From contig NZ_KB907123.1 of NCBI RefSeq assembly GCF_000381825.1, positions 272,021 through 336,020 on the forward strand: DNA of 64,000 bases. Reading direction: 5' to 3'. The translations under genes and the position numbers were made by a program. The notes beneath the pieces were generated by a model. That model was not told where the DNA came from. It saw nothing but the letters and a program-made list of their open reading frames with translations, and made no database searches. The first letter of the stretch is position 1, and each line of letters starts with the position of its first letter. Below are positions 1 through 10,435 of this stretch, one piece after another. This DNA comes from Thioalkalivibrio sp. ALJT (GTDB taxonomy: Bacteria; Pseudomonadota; Gammaproteobacteria; Ectothiorhodospirales; Ectothiorhodospiraceae).

Positions 1-99
1 TAGAACTACTACCCGCTGTTTGAGGCGCCTTGTATCGGAACGCTTGTCTCCAGAAACTGAGGGGCACCCACGCGGACGTGCGATTCAATCAGCGTCTCC
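1..99. mobile_element. MITE-like element, subfamily A, right part only
   Basis: This is the right-hand end of a non-coding element that continues past the window edge. Its last 29 or so bases match, almost base for base, the right end of the copy at 58497-58838, and the terminus reads CAGCGTCTCC followed by TTAA. It carries a copy of the short CTACCCGC half of an internal hairpin seen in the complete copies. No coding content is supported. The TTAA directly outside the end forms the TAA stop codon of the minus-strand gene next to it. Confidence 0.75.
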
Positions 100-942
100 T
101 TAAGAGTGGGCGGCGGCGCGCACGAGCGCGCGGAACAGGTGCTGGTGGCGGCGTTTCTGTGGCAGGTACTCGGGGTGCCACTGCACGCCCACGCACCAGC
201 CGCGCTCGGCCTCGATCGCCTGCACCACGCCTGCTCCGTCATGAGCGGCCACCTGCAGCCCGTGGCCGAGCGCGTCCACGGCCTGGTCATGCAGAGCGTT
301 CACGTACAACGGCGTATCACCGAGGATGTCCGCCAGATGACTGCGTGGTTCCAGGGTGACCGGTTTTACTGGCAGCAGGCCGCGGGCCCGGGGTGTCTCC
401 ACGTAGAAGTCGGTCAGGTCCCGCTGCAGCGTGCCGCCATGGACCACGTTCACCAGTTGCATCCCGCGGCAAATGCCGAGCATGGGGCGGTGATCGTCCA
501 GGGCACGGTGGATCAAGGCCTTTTCCAGGCGATCGCGGTTGCGATCGAGTACGCCCCCGTGGGACTGAAACAGCCGGCGCAGCAGCCACAGCGCCGGGTA
601 GAACAGGTAACCGATCAGGCGCTGGGAGAGATGGCGTTCGGCCGCGCGGATGGCCTCGGTATCCGGCCCCTCGGGCGGGGTCTCGCCGTAAAGCTCGGGG
701 TCGACGTCGGCACCGCCACCGATAATCAACCCGTCGAAATGGCAATGACTGCAGGGTTTCCCGGGGCGCAGTCGCACAGGCCGCCCGCCGGCACGCCAGA
801 CGGCCAGGGCCGTAAACAGCCAGGCCGGTCCGCCACCCTGGTCCGGTCCGGTAATGGCGATCACCGGGCGCCGGTGGGGCGCTGTCAGAGGGTCGCCGGC
901 GCCATGATCAGAACCATTCACGGATGCGCTGGCTCCAGTCAT
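100..942 (-). CDS. class I glutamine amidotransferase (gamma-glutamyl-GABA hydrolase/PuuD-like)
   Basis: A 280-residue peptidase C26/class I glutamine amidotransferase. The nucleophile cysteine lies in LGICRGMQ and the His-Glu pair in WHPEY, so the triad is complete. An oxyanion-side glycine motif IIGGGADVDP is present, as in PuuD-type hydrolases. The start chosen is the ATG at 942, which overlaps the end of the upstream amidoligase gene by 35 bp, so the two are translationally coupled. Members next to amidoligases are thought to remove gamma-glutamyl groups or deliver ammonia. The true substrate is unknown. The TAA stop lies in the TTAA at the end of the neighbouring repeat element, so the native C-terminus may have been altered. 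Confidence 0.85.
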   Translation of the reverse strand: MTGASASVNGSDHGAGDPLTAPHRRPVIAITGPDQGGGPAWLFTALAVWRAGGRPVRLRPGKPCSHCHFDGLIIGGGADVDPELYGETPPEGPDTEAIRAAERHLSQRLIGYLFYPALWLLRRLFQSHGGVLDRNRDRLEKALIHRALDDHRPMLGICRGMQLVNVVHGGTLQRDLTDFYVETPRARGLLPVKPVTLEPRSHLADILGDTPLYVNALHDQAVDALGHGLQVAAHDGAGVVQAIEAERGWCVGVQWHPEYLPQKRRHQHLFRALVRAAAHS

Positions 943-1900
943 CCGTCCAGCGCCCCAGCGCCTGTCCGGGACGTTCAAGATACTCGCGGGAAAGTTGTTC
1001 AAGCCGTTCCGGGCTGGCCGCAAGCCGCTCGACCTCCACCCAGCCGTTGAACGGGCGGGCCAGACTCCAGTCGGGATCGTCGATCTCGCAGTTGGGCAGG
1101 CGGTAATGAAACGCCGGGCGGGGCTTGATCAGTTCGTGCTCCACTGGCGCTGCGGCGACCCGGTCCGGGTCGAGATGGGCGAAGAGCGGCAACAGATCCA
1201 GCGGGCGGTTGCGGGTCGGGCTGTGTTCCAGGTAGGTGTCGATCAGCGTTGCCTGGTCGGGCTGAAAATTCGGGTCCAGCATGGCGCGTACGAAGGCGCC
1301 GGGGAAGGCCCGGATGTAGGGCGACAGCCGTCGCGCCAGATTGATGGTGCCCGCGGCCGTCAGGGCCTCGTACAACAGCAGGAAGGCCCGTAGTACGGCG
1401 AGGATCCATCCGCTTTCGGCGCGGTGGATCTCGATATTCAGCTGCAGCCCGAAGGCATAGAGCAGGGAGGTCTCGGTGCCCTGGGCCCCGGCTTGCTGGA
1501 GCTGCGCGCGCACCCGGTCCAGTCGTGGCAGCATGGCTGCGGGGACGGGCGGGGCAACGATCTCGTGCGGGACCAGGTGGCCGGCTGCATCGGCCAGCCA
1601 GCGTTCCAGCGCGGCTTCGTCGGAATCGTCCAGTTCGATCCCCAGCCGTCGCAGGTGTTCGCGATAGGCGCGGTCCTTCAGTACCCGTGCGTCCAGTTCC
1701 AGCTGGAAGTCTCCCAGCTCGGAATCCCGGACCTGTGCCACGAAGGCATTGTCGTACTGAATATGCCCGCCGAACTCGTCCTGCACTGCAGCGGCCATCG
1801 CCTCCAGCGAGACCCCGGCCATCTCGATTTCGACGCCGATGCGTCGGGGCTTTCCATCCGGACCCTCATTCCAGGGCAGTTCGTGAAAGGACTTGCTCAT
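908..1900 (-). CDS. putative amidoligase (Amidoligase_2 family)
   Basis: A 330-residue protein resembling the putative amidoligase enzyme family (ATP-dependent carboxylate-amine ligases of the glutamine-synthetase-like fold). The N-terminal RRIGVEIEMAG provides the Glu residues typical of the first beta-strand of this fold, and LQLNIEIH in the middle is a second acidic strand. The ATG at 1900 was chosen because it starts just before the conserved block; an upstream GTG/ATG region adds only ten low-complexity residues. It is first in a two-gene operon with the glutamine amidotransferase. Such pairs are predicted to make or degrade gamma-glutamyl-type amides or isopeptides. The product is inferred from family and context, not known. 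Confidence 0.75.
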   Translation of the reverse strand: MSKSFHELPWNEGPDGKPRRIGVEIEMAGVSLEAMAAAVQDEFGGHIQYDNAFVAQVRDSELGDFQLELDARVLKDRAYREHLRRLGIELDDSDEAALERWLADAAGHLVPHEIVAPPVPAAMLPRLDRVRAQLQQAGAQGTETSLLYAFGLQLNIEIHRAESGWILAVLRAFLLLYEALTAAGTINLARRLSPYIRAFPGAFVRAMLDPNFQPDQATLIDTYLEHSPTRNRPLDLLPLFAHLDPDRVAAAPVEHELIKPRPAFHYRLPNCEIDDPDWSLARPFNGWVEVERLAASPERLEQLSREYLERPGQALGRWTDDWSQRIREWF

Positions 1901-2026
1901 GCGGCTGCCTGACGGGAAGTGGGTATTCATGATAGCGGCTCGGTATCGCGGCTGCGGCTGCGGCTGCGGCTCGGGCAGGGCTCAGGTAGCATTGGCGCGC
2001 CTTCACTTGTTGTGGAAGAACGGATC

Positions 2027-2389
2027 ATGGATCGAGTCTATCTCAAGGATTTGCGCGTGGATGCCGTGGTCGGCGTCTATGACTGGGAACAGCGCTTGCA
2101 GCGCCCGCTGCGCTTCGATATCGAGCTGGCCACCGATACGCGGGTCGCGGCGTACTCCGGAGAGATCGGCGACACCGTGGATTATGAGGCCGTGGCCAAC
2201 AAGGTACGCGCGATTGTGACCCGCGAACCCCATACGCTGCTGGAATCGCTGGCCGAGGAGATTGCCGAGACCCTGATGGCCGAGTTCCGCACCCCCTGGG
2301 TGTGCATCGAGCTGGGCAAGCCAGGGGCGGTCGCAGGTGTGGCCGAGGTCGGTATCCGGATTGAACGCGGGGTACAGCCGACCGGCTGA
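2027..2389 (+). CDS. folB: dihydroneopterin aldolase
   Basis: A 120-residue FolB. It converts 7,8-dihydroneopterin to 6-hydroxymethyl-7,8-dihydropterin and glycolaldehyde in cytosolic folate synthesis. The N-terminal MDRVYLKDLRVDAVVGVYDWE carries the conserved active-site Glu, and VDYEAVANKV and the C-terminal strand KPGAVAGVAEVGIRIER (catalytic Lys) are typical. Length equals the family norm. The ATG at 2027 was chosen over an upstream in-frame start because it begins exactly at the conserved strand. It is divergent from the amidoligase operon; the gap holds a short CGGCTG-type tandem run. A rho-independent terminator follows. Confidence 0.95.
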   Translation: MDRVYLKDLRVDAVVGVYDWEQRLQRPLRFDIELATDTRVAAYSGEIGDTVDYEAVANKVRAIVTREPHTLLESLAEEIAETLMAEFRTPWVCIELGKPGAVAGVAEVGIRIERGVQPTG

Positions 2390-2425
2390 GACGCCACCGG
2401 ACCCTGATACTTCCTTCTGGCCGGC

Positions 2426-2447
2426 GCCGGCGTTCGCCGGCTTTTTT
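2426..2447 (+). terminator. rho-independent terminator after folB
   Basis: A 6-bp GCCGGC stem closes a GTTC loop and is followed by six T residues. It ends the folB transcript before the nitrogen-regulated porin promoter. Confidence 0.85.
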
Positions 2448-2458
2448 ATGTCGTGCTG

Positions 2459-2505
2459 GCACCGCCTTGGTGCGTGTGCACTTTTAGTGCGCACTGTGTT
2501 GGTGC
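2459..2505. promoter_or_regulatory. two NtrC-type enhancer sites
   Basis: Two copies of the NtrC dyad GCACY-N5-GGTGC occur at 2459-2473 (GCACC, 5 nt, GGTGC) and 2491-2505 (GCACT, 5 nt, GGTGC). Their centres are 32 bp apart, about three helical turns, which suits cooperative binding of two dimers on the same face. They lie 65-110 bp upstream of a sigma-54 promoter and precede a porin-glnK-amtB block, the expected Ntr target. Binding itself is inferred. Confidence 0.75.
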
Positions 2506-2569
2506 GCGCCGCCCGTTGTTTTCCCGCAACAGGTGTTGCAAACGCTCGTTTTCTCCCCTTTTTTGTACT

Positions 2570-2585
2570 TGGCACGTCCCATGCA
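2570..2585 (+). promoter_or_regulatory. sigma-54 (RpoN) -24/-12 promoter
   Basis: TGGCAC, five bases, then ATGCA: the GG and GC doublets are 12 bp apart as required for RpoN (consensus TGGCAC-N5-TTGCA, one mismatch). Transcription would start near 2595, giving a leader of about 45 nt before the porin start. Together with the two NtrC sites this predicts induction under nitrogen limitation. Confidence 0.75.
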
Positions 2586-2640
2586 AGGCATTGGGTGTCG
2601 ATTACGCGACACTCGATTGAACCATTGGGAGAAGACCAAC

Positions 2641-3348
2641 ATGAAGAAATTTACTCGCTCTGCACTGGCGGCTGCTGTCCTTACCGTGGGGTCCACGGGT
2701 GGCGTTGCCTTTACTTCCACTGCCGCCGCGGAACTTTCCGTGAACATTGGTGCGGTTTCCAACTACTACTTCCGTGGTCTTTCCGAAACGGATAATGCGG
2801 CCGCCATTCAGGGTGGTATCGACTTCGAGCATGAGTCCGGTTTTTACGTAGGGACCTGGGCCTCCAATGTCGATTTCGGTGATGACACCACTTATGAGCT
2901 CGACCTGTACCTGGGGTTCGCCGATGAGCTCGCCAGCGGTTTCGGTTATGACGTCGGCTACATCCAGTACCTGTATCCGGATGCCGATGATGACCTGGAC
3001 TTCGGCGAAATTTATGGTGAGCTGAGCTACGACATGTTCTACGGGGGGCTTGCCTACACTGCCTACGTCGAGGATTCCGATGCCAGTACCGGAGACGTGT
3101 ACTACTACCTCGGTCTCGATGTTCCCTTTATGGACGTATATAGCGCAGGTTTCCTGGTTGGGTACACCGACTTTGAGGAGTCCGGCGTCAATGGGTACAC
3201 CCATTACATGGCAAGCCTCGCGCGGGATGCTGGTGATTTCGGCGAGTTCAGCTTCAACCTCGAATACGCCACTGGAACGAGCGAGTTCGACGAAGAAAAT
3301 GATGCGGGCGATGTGAAGGCGTGGGTCGGCTGGTCCACTACGTTCTAA
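2641..3348 (+). CDS. TorF-family putative outer-membrane porin
   Basis: A 235-residue protein with a signal peptide (MKK, hydrophobic core, cleavage near STAAA-ELSVN) followed by aromatic-rich alternating strands such as NYYFRGLSET and a C-terminal strand ending VGWSTTF, with terminal Phe, as in outer-membrane beta-barrels. It matches the TorF/TIGR02001-type porins, which are often next to glnK-amtB. The strongly acidic loops (runs of Asp) fit a haloalkaliphile, though that is only suggestive. The start is the ATG at 2641 after GGGAGAAG. It is the first gene behind the sigma-54 promoter and probably passes ammonium or small solutes across the outer membrane; the substrate is not established. 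Confidence 0.85.
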   Translation: MKKFTRSALAAAVLTVGSTGGVAFTSTAAAELSVNIGAVSNYYFRGLSETDNAAAIQGGIDFEHESGFYVGTWASNVDFGDDTTYELDLYLGFADELASGFGYDVGYIQYLYPDADDDLDFGEIYGELSYDMFYGGLAYTAYVEDSDASTGDVYYYLGLDVPFMDVYSAGFLVGYTDFEESGVNGYTHYMASLARDAGDFGEFSFNLEYATGTSEFDEENDAGDVKAWVGWSTTF

Positions 3349-3367
3349 GTCCTGCGTTACCTCTTAA

Positions 3368-3754
<387 letters not shown>

Positions 3755-3789
3755 GGCTCCGTCATTCCATCGAATGAGGAATTTCAATC

Positions 3790-5043
3790 ATGGAAATTGA
3801 ACAGCAAGTAGTCGAACTCGCCTACGCAATGGACACCTTTTACTTTCTGGTGGCCGGCGCGCTGGTAATGTGGATGGCAGCGGGCTTTACCATGCTCGAG
3901 GCCGGGATGGTGCGCACCAAGAGTGTGGCCGAAATCGCAACCAAGAATATCGCCCTGTATTCGATCGCCAGCATCATGTACATGCTGATCGGCTACAACA
4001 TCATGTACAGCGACGGCCTGAGCTCCATCATTCCGGGCCTGGGCTTCCTGATCTCGGGCGACAACGCGGTCGCGGACGTACTGGGTAGCGGTGGCGACAT
4101 CTACTACTCCGATCGTGCCGACTTCTTCTTCCAGGTCGTGTTCGTGGCCACCGCGATGTCCATCGTCTCGGGCGCCGTGGCCGAACGCATGAAGCTGTGG
4201 GCCTTCCTGGCCTTCGCGGTCGTCCTGACCGGCTTCATCTACCCGATCCAGGGCTTCTGGAGCTGGGGTGGCGGAATCCTCGACCAGATCGGTTACCTAG
4301 ACTATGCCGGCTCGGGCATCGTCCACTTCACGGGCGCCGCTGCCGCGTTGGCCGGTGTGCTGCTCCTCGGGGCGCGCAAGGGCAAGTACGGCAAGGATGG
4401 CCAGATCAACGCGATCCCGGGCTCCAGCATGCCGCTGGCCACCCTGGGTGTGCTGATCCTGTGGCTGGGCTGGTTTGGCTTCAACGGTGGTTCCGAACTG
4501 AAGGTCTCGGATGTCGAATCCGCCAACGCGGTCGCCGCCGTGTTCGCCAATACCAACCTGGCTGCGGCCGGGGGTGTGGTGGCCGCCCTGATCACCACGC
4601 GTCTGGTGTTCGGCAAGGCTGATCTGACCATGGCGCTGAACGGTGCGGTTGCGGGCCTGGTGTCCATCACCGCCGAGCCGCTGATGCCCAGCCCGTTCCT
4701 GGCGATGATCATCGGTGCCATCGGTGGTGTGATCGTGGTCTTTTCGATCGTCGCGCTGGACAAGCTGAAGATCGACGACCCGGTCGGCGCGATCTCCGCG
4801 CATGGTACCGCCGGTATCTGGGGTGTGATGGCGGTCCTGCTGTCCAACCCCGATGCCACGTTCTTCGGTCAGATCGCGGGCCTGCTCGCCATCTTCGCCT
4901 TCGTCTTCACGGCTTCCCTGATCGTCTGGGCCATCCTGAAGGTCGTCATGGGCATCCGCCTGAGCGAAGAGGACGAGCATATCGGTGCCGATATCGCCGA
5001 GTGTGGCCTCGAGGCCTATCCGGAGTTCACCGGGAAGCAATAA
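3790..5043 (+). CDS. amtB: ammonium transporter
   Basis: A 417-residue Amt/MEP/Rh channel with eleven predicted membrane helices. Signature segments include FFFQVVFVATAMSIVSGAV and the pore motif region LGWFGFNGGSEL; the conserved His residues in VHFTGAAAAL and SAHGTAGIWG line the pore. There is no obvious cleavable signal peptide before the first helix. The gene ends the porin-glnK-amtB operon and is followed by two hairpins, the second a clear terminator. It imports ammonium and is predicted to be controlled by GlnK at the membrane. Confidence 0.96.
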   Translation: MEIEQQVVELAYAMDTFYFLVAGALVMWMAAGFTMLEAGMVRTKSVAEIATKNIALYSIASIMYMLIGYNIMYSDGLSSIIPGLGFLISGDNAVADVLGSGGDIYYSDRADFFFQVVFVATAMSIVSGAVAERMKLWAFLAFAVVLTGFIYPIQGFWSWGGGILDQIGYLDYAGSGIVHFTGAAAALAGVLLLGARKGKYGKDGQINAIPGSSMPLATLGVLILWLGWFGFNGGSELKVSDVESANAVAAVFANTNLAAAGGVVAALITTRLVFGKADLTMALNGAVAGLVSITAEPLMPSPFLAMIIGAIGGVIVVFSIVALDKLKIDDPVGAISAHGTAGIWGVMAVLLSNPDATFFGQIAGLLAIFAFVFTASLIVWAILKVVMGIRLSEEDEHIGADIAECGLEAYPEFTGKQ

Positions 5044-5153
5044 TTCCTGGTTAACCTGGCAGGGGTTCGGTCCGGTGTGACCGGATCGAACCCCGAATCT
5101 GTCTCCTCCGACGCCGACAATATGTCTCCCAGGACTTGAGGAAGTCGGCCTTT

Positions 5154-5180
5154 GGGCGCCCCCCCCGGCGCCCTTTTTTT
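5154..5180 (+). terminator. rho-independent terminator after amtB
   Basis: GGGCGCC and GGCGCCC form a 7-bp stem around a C6 loop, followed by seven T residues. A second stem without a T-tract lies just upstream at 5062-5094 (GGGGTTCG arm). Confidence 0.85.
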
Positions 5181-5375
5181 ATTTCCAGAGCTGTGGGAGC
5201 GGGATTGCCCGCGAAGCCCCTGCCGGAGCCCGATAGTGCGATCGACATCCGCAGAGGCAACCCGTCACGATGGATCGTTCTTCTCGCAGCAAGCAGCGCC
5301 TGCCCGTCCGGCCATTCATCCCGCCGCCCCGGCTTCGGTTACGATCGCCGTTTCGCCAGACTGGAAGCCTGTCGT

Positions 5376-5996
5376 ATGGATCGTCTGCTGGACGTTCGCC
5401 AACTGAAAACCGCCCATCTAGGCCCGCTGGATCTGGCGCTTCAGCCCGGGGAGCTGGTGCAGGTCACGGGCGCCTCCGGTGCCGGAAAATCCCTGCTGCT
5501 GCGGGCCCTTGCCGACCTTGATCCCAATACGGGGGAGGTGAAACTGAACGGCGACCCGCGGGACACCATGGCGCCGGTCGAGTGGCGCAGGCGCGTGGCG
5601 TACGTACCGGCGGAGACGGCCTGGTGGGGCGAGCGAGTGGACGAGCACCTGCCAATAGATTTCTCGCGCCCGGCGGCCTTACACCTGCTGGAACAGGTCG
5701 CCTTGCCGGAAGCCTGTCTAGGCTGGGAGGTCGAACGTCTCTCCAGCGGTGAGAAGCAGCGCCTGGGGCTGGTGCGTGCGCTCCTGAACCAGCCGCGTGT
5801 CCTGTTGCTGGACGAGCCCACTGCCAACCTGGACCTGGAAAACACCAAGCGTATCGAACGCGCGGTACGAGGGTATCTCGCCGAGGAAGACGTAGCGGCG
5901 CTGTGGGTCAGCCACGACACCCTGCAGCGTCAGCGCCTGGGCGGACGCATCCTGACCATCAGCGATGGCCAACTGGAGGCGTCGGCATGGACCTGA
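5376..5996 (+). CDS. fetA: iron/metal efflux ABC transporter ATP-binding protein (FetA/YbbL-like)
   Basis: A 206-residue ABC ATPase with Walker A GASGAGKS, signature LSSGEKQR, Walker B VLLLDEPT and the switch His in WVSHD. The start is the ATG at 5376 (MDRLLDVRQL), at the usual distance before Walker A; earlier in-frame codons give an unlikely Arg/Pro-rich leader. It overlaps the next gene by 10 bp, and together they match the FetAB (YbbLM) pair that exports iron and helps survive oxidative stress in E. coli. Substrate is by homology only. The 5181-5375 gap has a REP-like GTGGGAGCGGGATTGCCCGC palindrome at about 5193-5212. Confidence 0.85.
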   Translation: MDRLLDVRQLKTAHLGPLDLALQPGELVQVTGASGAGKSLLLRALADLDPNTGEVKLNGDPRDTMAPVEWRRRVAYVPAETAWWGERVDEHLPIDFSRPAALHLLEQVALPEACLGWEVERLSSGEKQRLGLVRALLNQPRVLLLDEPTANLDLENTKRIERAVRGYLAEEDVAALWVSHDTLQRQRLGGRILTISDGQLEASAWT

Positions 5997-6793
5997 TCAC
6001 GCTCTCGCCCGTCGACCTCGCGCTCGCCGCGCTGCTGGTTCTCGCCCTGGCCGGGGTCACAGTCTGGGCGCGCATGGGTCTGGGGCGCAGCCTGGTGATC
6101 GCGGGGGTGCGAACCGTGGTCCAGTTGCTGCTGGTCGGACTGATCCTCCAGACGCTGTTCGACCACGCCCAGCTCGGCTGGGTCGCGTTGATGGCTGTGG
6201 TCATGCTCGCAGTGGCCGGGTACGAGGTGATGGCACGCCAGCAGCGCCGTTTTACCGGGCTGTGGGGCTACGGCATCGGCACCGCCACCATGTTCATCTC
6301 GGCGTTTGCGGTCACGGTGCTGGCGCTGACCACCATGGTTGGACCGACCCCCTGGTGGGAGCCGCAGTACGCGATCCCCCTGCTGGGCATGCTGCTCGGC
6401 AACACCATGACCGGGATTGCACTGGGGCTGGACCGCCTGACTCAGACCGTCTGGCGCGAGCGGCGCACCATTGAGGGCCGGCTGGCGCTGGGCGCCTCCT
6501 GGAGCGAGGCGGTGGCGACCATGCGCCGCGAGGCTGCGCGTTCCGGGCTGATGCCGACCATCAACGCCATGGCTGCCGCCGGCATCGTCAGCCTGCCGGG
6601 CATGATGACCGGCCAGATCCTGGCCGGCGCCCCGCCAGTGGAGGCCGTGAAGTACCAGATCCTGATCATGTTCCTGATTGCTGCCGGCACCGGCTTTGGC
6701 ACTCTGGGCGCCGTCTGGTTCGCCTCCCGCCGCCTGTTCGACACCCGCGAACGCCTGCGCCTCGACCGCCTCAGGGCCGGCCGCCACGCCTAG
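5987..6793 (+). CDS. fetB: iron export ABC transporter permease (FetB/YbbM-like)
   Basis: A 268-residue membrane protein with about six to seven hydrophobic segments and the family hallmark block LPGMMTGQILAGAPPVEAVK near residue 205. It is of the UPF0014/FetB family and pairs with the overlapping ATPase. The ATG at 5987 sits inside the last codons of fetA, indicating translational coupling. It presumably exports ferrous iron or another metal from the cytoplasm. Confidence 0.88.
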   Translation: MDLITLSPVDLALAALLVLALAGVTVWARMGLGRSLVIAGVRTVVQLLLVGLILQTLFDHAQLGWVALMAVVMLAVAGYEVMARQQRRFTGLWGYGIGTATMFISAFAVTVLALTTMVGPTPWWEPQYAIPLLGMLLGNTMTGIALGLDRLTQTVWRERRTIEGRLALGASWSEAVATMRREAARSGLMPTINAMAAAGIVSLPGMMTGQILAGAPPVEAVKYQILIMFLIAAGTGFGTLGAVWFASRRLFDTRERLRLDRLRAGRHA

Positions 6794-6857
6794 CCCGATC
6801 CCGCTCACGGTGAATTCGCATGTGCTCATTGCACCTTACGGGGCTCTGCAGCCCCGT

Positions 6858-6886
6858 GGGATGCGCTGAGCGAAGCGAACCGCATC
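6858..6886. repeat. short dispersed palindromic repeat
   Basis: GGATGCGCTGAGCGAAGCGA and flanks. Close relatives occur in intergenic DNA at 25084-25109, inverted at 23339-23362, and around 38719-38741. It separates the convergent fetB and speE ends and may serve as an RNA-stabilising stem. Confidence 0.6.
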
Positions 6887-6939
6887 AAGCCGCGGCTGGC
6901 GGAGCCCTCTTGCGTTCGGCGGCGAAGTGGCCGCCCGCC

Positions 6940-7791
6940 TCAGGCGAATAGTTTGCGGCGGAAGAACTCCGGGGTAGCGCCGGCGGCGCGGTGGATCGCG
7001 GCGTTGTAGTAGTGGGTGACAAAAGGCAGCTCCTCGGCCGCCTCTTCGCGCAGGAAGGACACCGGGCAGTCCTTCGCGGCGATGGTGCACGTCCACCAGC
7101 CGGAGGGGTAGGTGGCCTGCGGGAAGTGCAGGGTCAGGGCGTCGATGAAGCCGGCCGCGCGCAGGCTGTCGTGCATCGGGCGGATGATGCTGTCGGTGTG
7201 CAACAGCGGCGATTCGCTTTGCTGCACCAGCAGGCCGTCTGCGCCCAGGGCCTTCACGCAGTCCTTGTAGAACGCGGTGGAGAACAGGCCTTCGGCCGGG
7301 CCGACCGGGTCGGTGGAGTCGACGATGATCACGTCGAGGGAGCCGGGCGTGGCGTCTTTCAGGTACTGCACGCCGTCGTCGAACAGCAGCTCGGCGCGCG
7401 GGTCGTCGTTGGCGTCGCACAGCTCCGGGAAGTACTGCTCGGCAAGGCGGGTGACGCGCTCGTCGATATCCACCTGTACGGCGCGCTCGACCTCGTCGTG
7501 CTTGAGCACCTCGCGCAGGGTGCCGCAGTCGCCGCCGCCGATGATTACTACGTTCTTCGGGGCGCTGTGCGAGTACAGCACCGGGTGCGACATCATCTCG
7601 TGGTAGATGAAGTTGTCGCGGCCGGTGAGCATCACGCAGTCGTCGATCACCATCAGGTTGCCGAAGGCCTCGGTCTCGTAGATCTCGATCTTCTGGTACG
7701 GGGTCTGTTCCTCGTGCAGCTTCTGCTTGATGCGCAGGGACAGCGCCATGTCTTCGTGCGGTTCGCTGAACCAGTTGTTGTCGAGTGCCAT
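6940..7791 (-). CDS. speE: polyamine aminopropyltransferase (spermidine synthase)
   Basis: A 283-residue enzyme that moves an aminopropyl group from decarboxylated SAM to putrescine. The SAM-site motif IIGGGDCGTLREVLKH, the catalytic Asp region VDSTDPVGPAEGLF and YPSGWWTC near the C-terminus are intact. The ATG at 7791 was chosen because MALDNNWFSEPHED aligns with other SpeE N-termini; the longer in-frame extension is Arg/Ser rich and runs into the divergent speA. The divergent arrangement with arginine decarboxylase puts two polyamine steps side by side. No S-adenosylmethionine decarboxylase or agmatinase gene is in view. Confidence 0.95.
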   Translation of the reverse strand: MALDNNWFSEPHEDMALSLRIKQKLHEEQTPYQKIEIYETEAFGNLMVIDDCVMLTGRDNFIYHEMMSHPVLYSHSAPKNVVIIGGGDCGTLREVLKHDEVERAVQVDIDERVTRLAEQYFPELCDANDDPRAELLFDDGVQYLKDATPGSLDVIIVDSTDPVGPAEGLFSTAFYKDCVKALGADGLLVQQSESPLLHTDSIIRPMHDSLRAAGFIDALTLHFPQATYPSGWWTCTIAAKDCPVSFLREEAAEELPFVTHYYNAAIHRAAGATPEFFRRKLFA

Positions 7792-7897
7792 GGGTGGCTC
7801 CCCTTGCCGGTGCGGTGGACGGTATGATGCGCCGCTATGATAGTGCCCCGTACGCTGCGGGCAACTGGTCACACTCATGCGCAACCCCGGGATCGCC

Positions 7898-9802
<1,905 letters not shown>

Positions 9803-9806
9803 ACCC

Positions 9807-10055
9807 ATGCAGTGCTATGTCTACCGTGCGTCCCGGCGCGCCGATACCTATGTCTACCTGCCCGAGAAGGACGATTTCTCCGACCTGCCCGAAGGCGTGA
9901 TGCGGGCTCTCGGTAACCTGGAGTTCGCACTGGAGTTCGAACTGACGCCCGAGCGCACCCTGGCCCGGGAAGACCCGCAAAAGGTCCTCGCTAACCTCAA
10001 GGAGCAGGGCTTTCACCTCCAGTTCCCGCCCCCGGAAGACGAACGTCAACCCTGA
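9807..10055 (+). CDS. ycgL: YcgL domain protein
   Basis: An 82-residue cytosolic protein of the YcgL family (MQCYVYRASRRADTYVYL start, then a conserved GNLEFALEFELTPERTLA segment). It lies 4 bp after speA, so it is co-transcribed. Biochemical function is not settled; the family is widespread in gammaproteobacteria. Confidence 0.88.
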   Translation: MQCYVYRASRRADTYVYLPEKDDFSDLPEGVMRALGNLEFALEFELTPERTLAREDPQKVLANLKEQGFHLQFPPPEDERQP

Positions 10056-10104
10056 TCCATCCGGACGGAGGCCGGCGAACGTCGTCGCCTTGGGCTTCCC
10101 TTTC

Positions 10105-10225
10105 GGTCATCCCGGAAACCGCGCAGCGGTTATCCGGGATCTCATGCGGTGAGTTCTGCCCGGGCTTCGGGGGCTGTCCAGCGCCGGAGATCCCGGCTCT
10201 TCGCTGCGCTGCGGCCGGGATGACC
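10105..10225. repeat. BIME-like pair of inverted palindromes
   Basis: Two hairpins in opposite orientation: 10109-10140 (ATCCCGGA stem, inner CCGC/GCGG stem) and about 10188-10218 (ATCCCGGC and GCCGGGAT). The outer GGTCATCCCGG and CCGGGATGACC edges also pair with each other. The rest of the 380-bp gap between ycgL and typA holds no gene; a TATAGT -10-like box lies at 10394-10399 before typA. Confidence 0.65.
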
Positions 10226-10435
10226 GGGGCCAGGTGGCTGTGACAACGAGTGGCAAGGGAAAGCGGTCGCGGCCGAGGGGTGCACGGTTGCCGGAGCGGG
10301 CCAGAGCCGTAATGCGTTGCGTCGGCGGCGCTTGGCGGTGAGGGAGCCTGCGCATAAAACGCGGGAGTCGCAGCGCGGTCACGCATAAGTCTGTATAGTG
10401 TCGGCCCTTTTGCCAGTATCCAGAGTTTGTATTCC

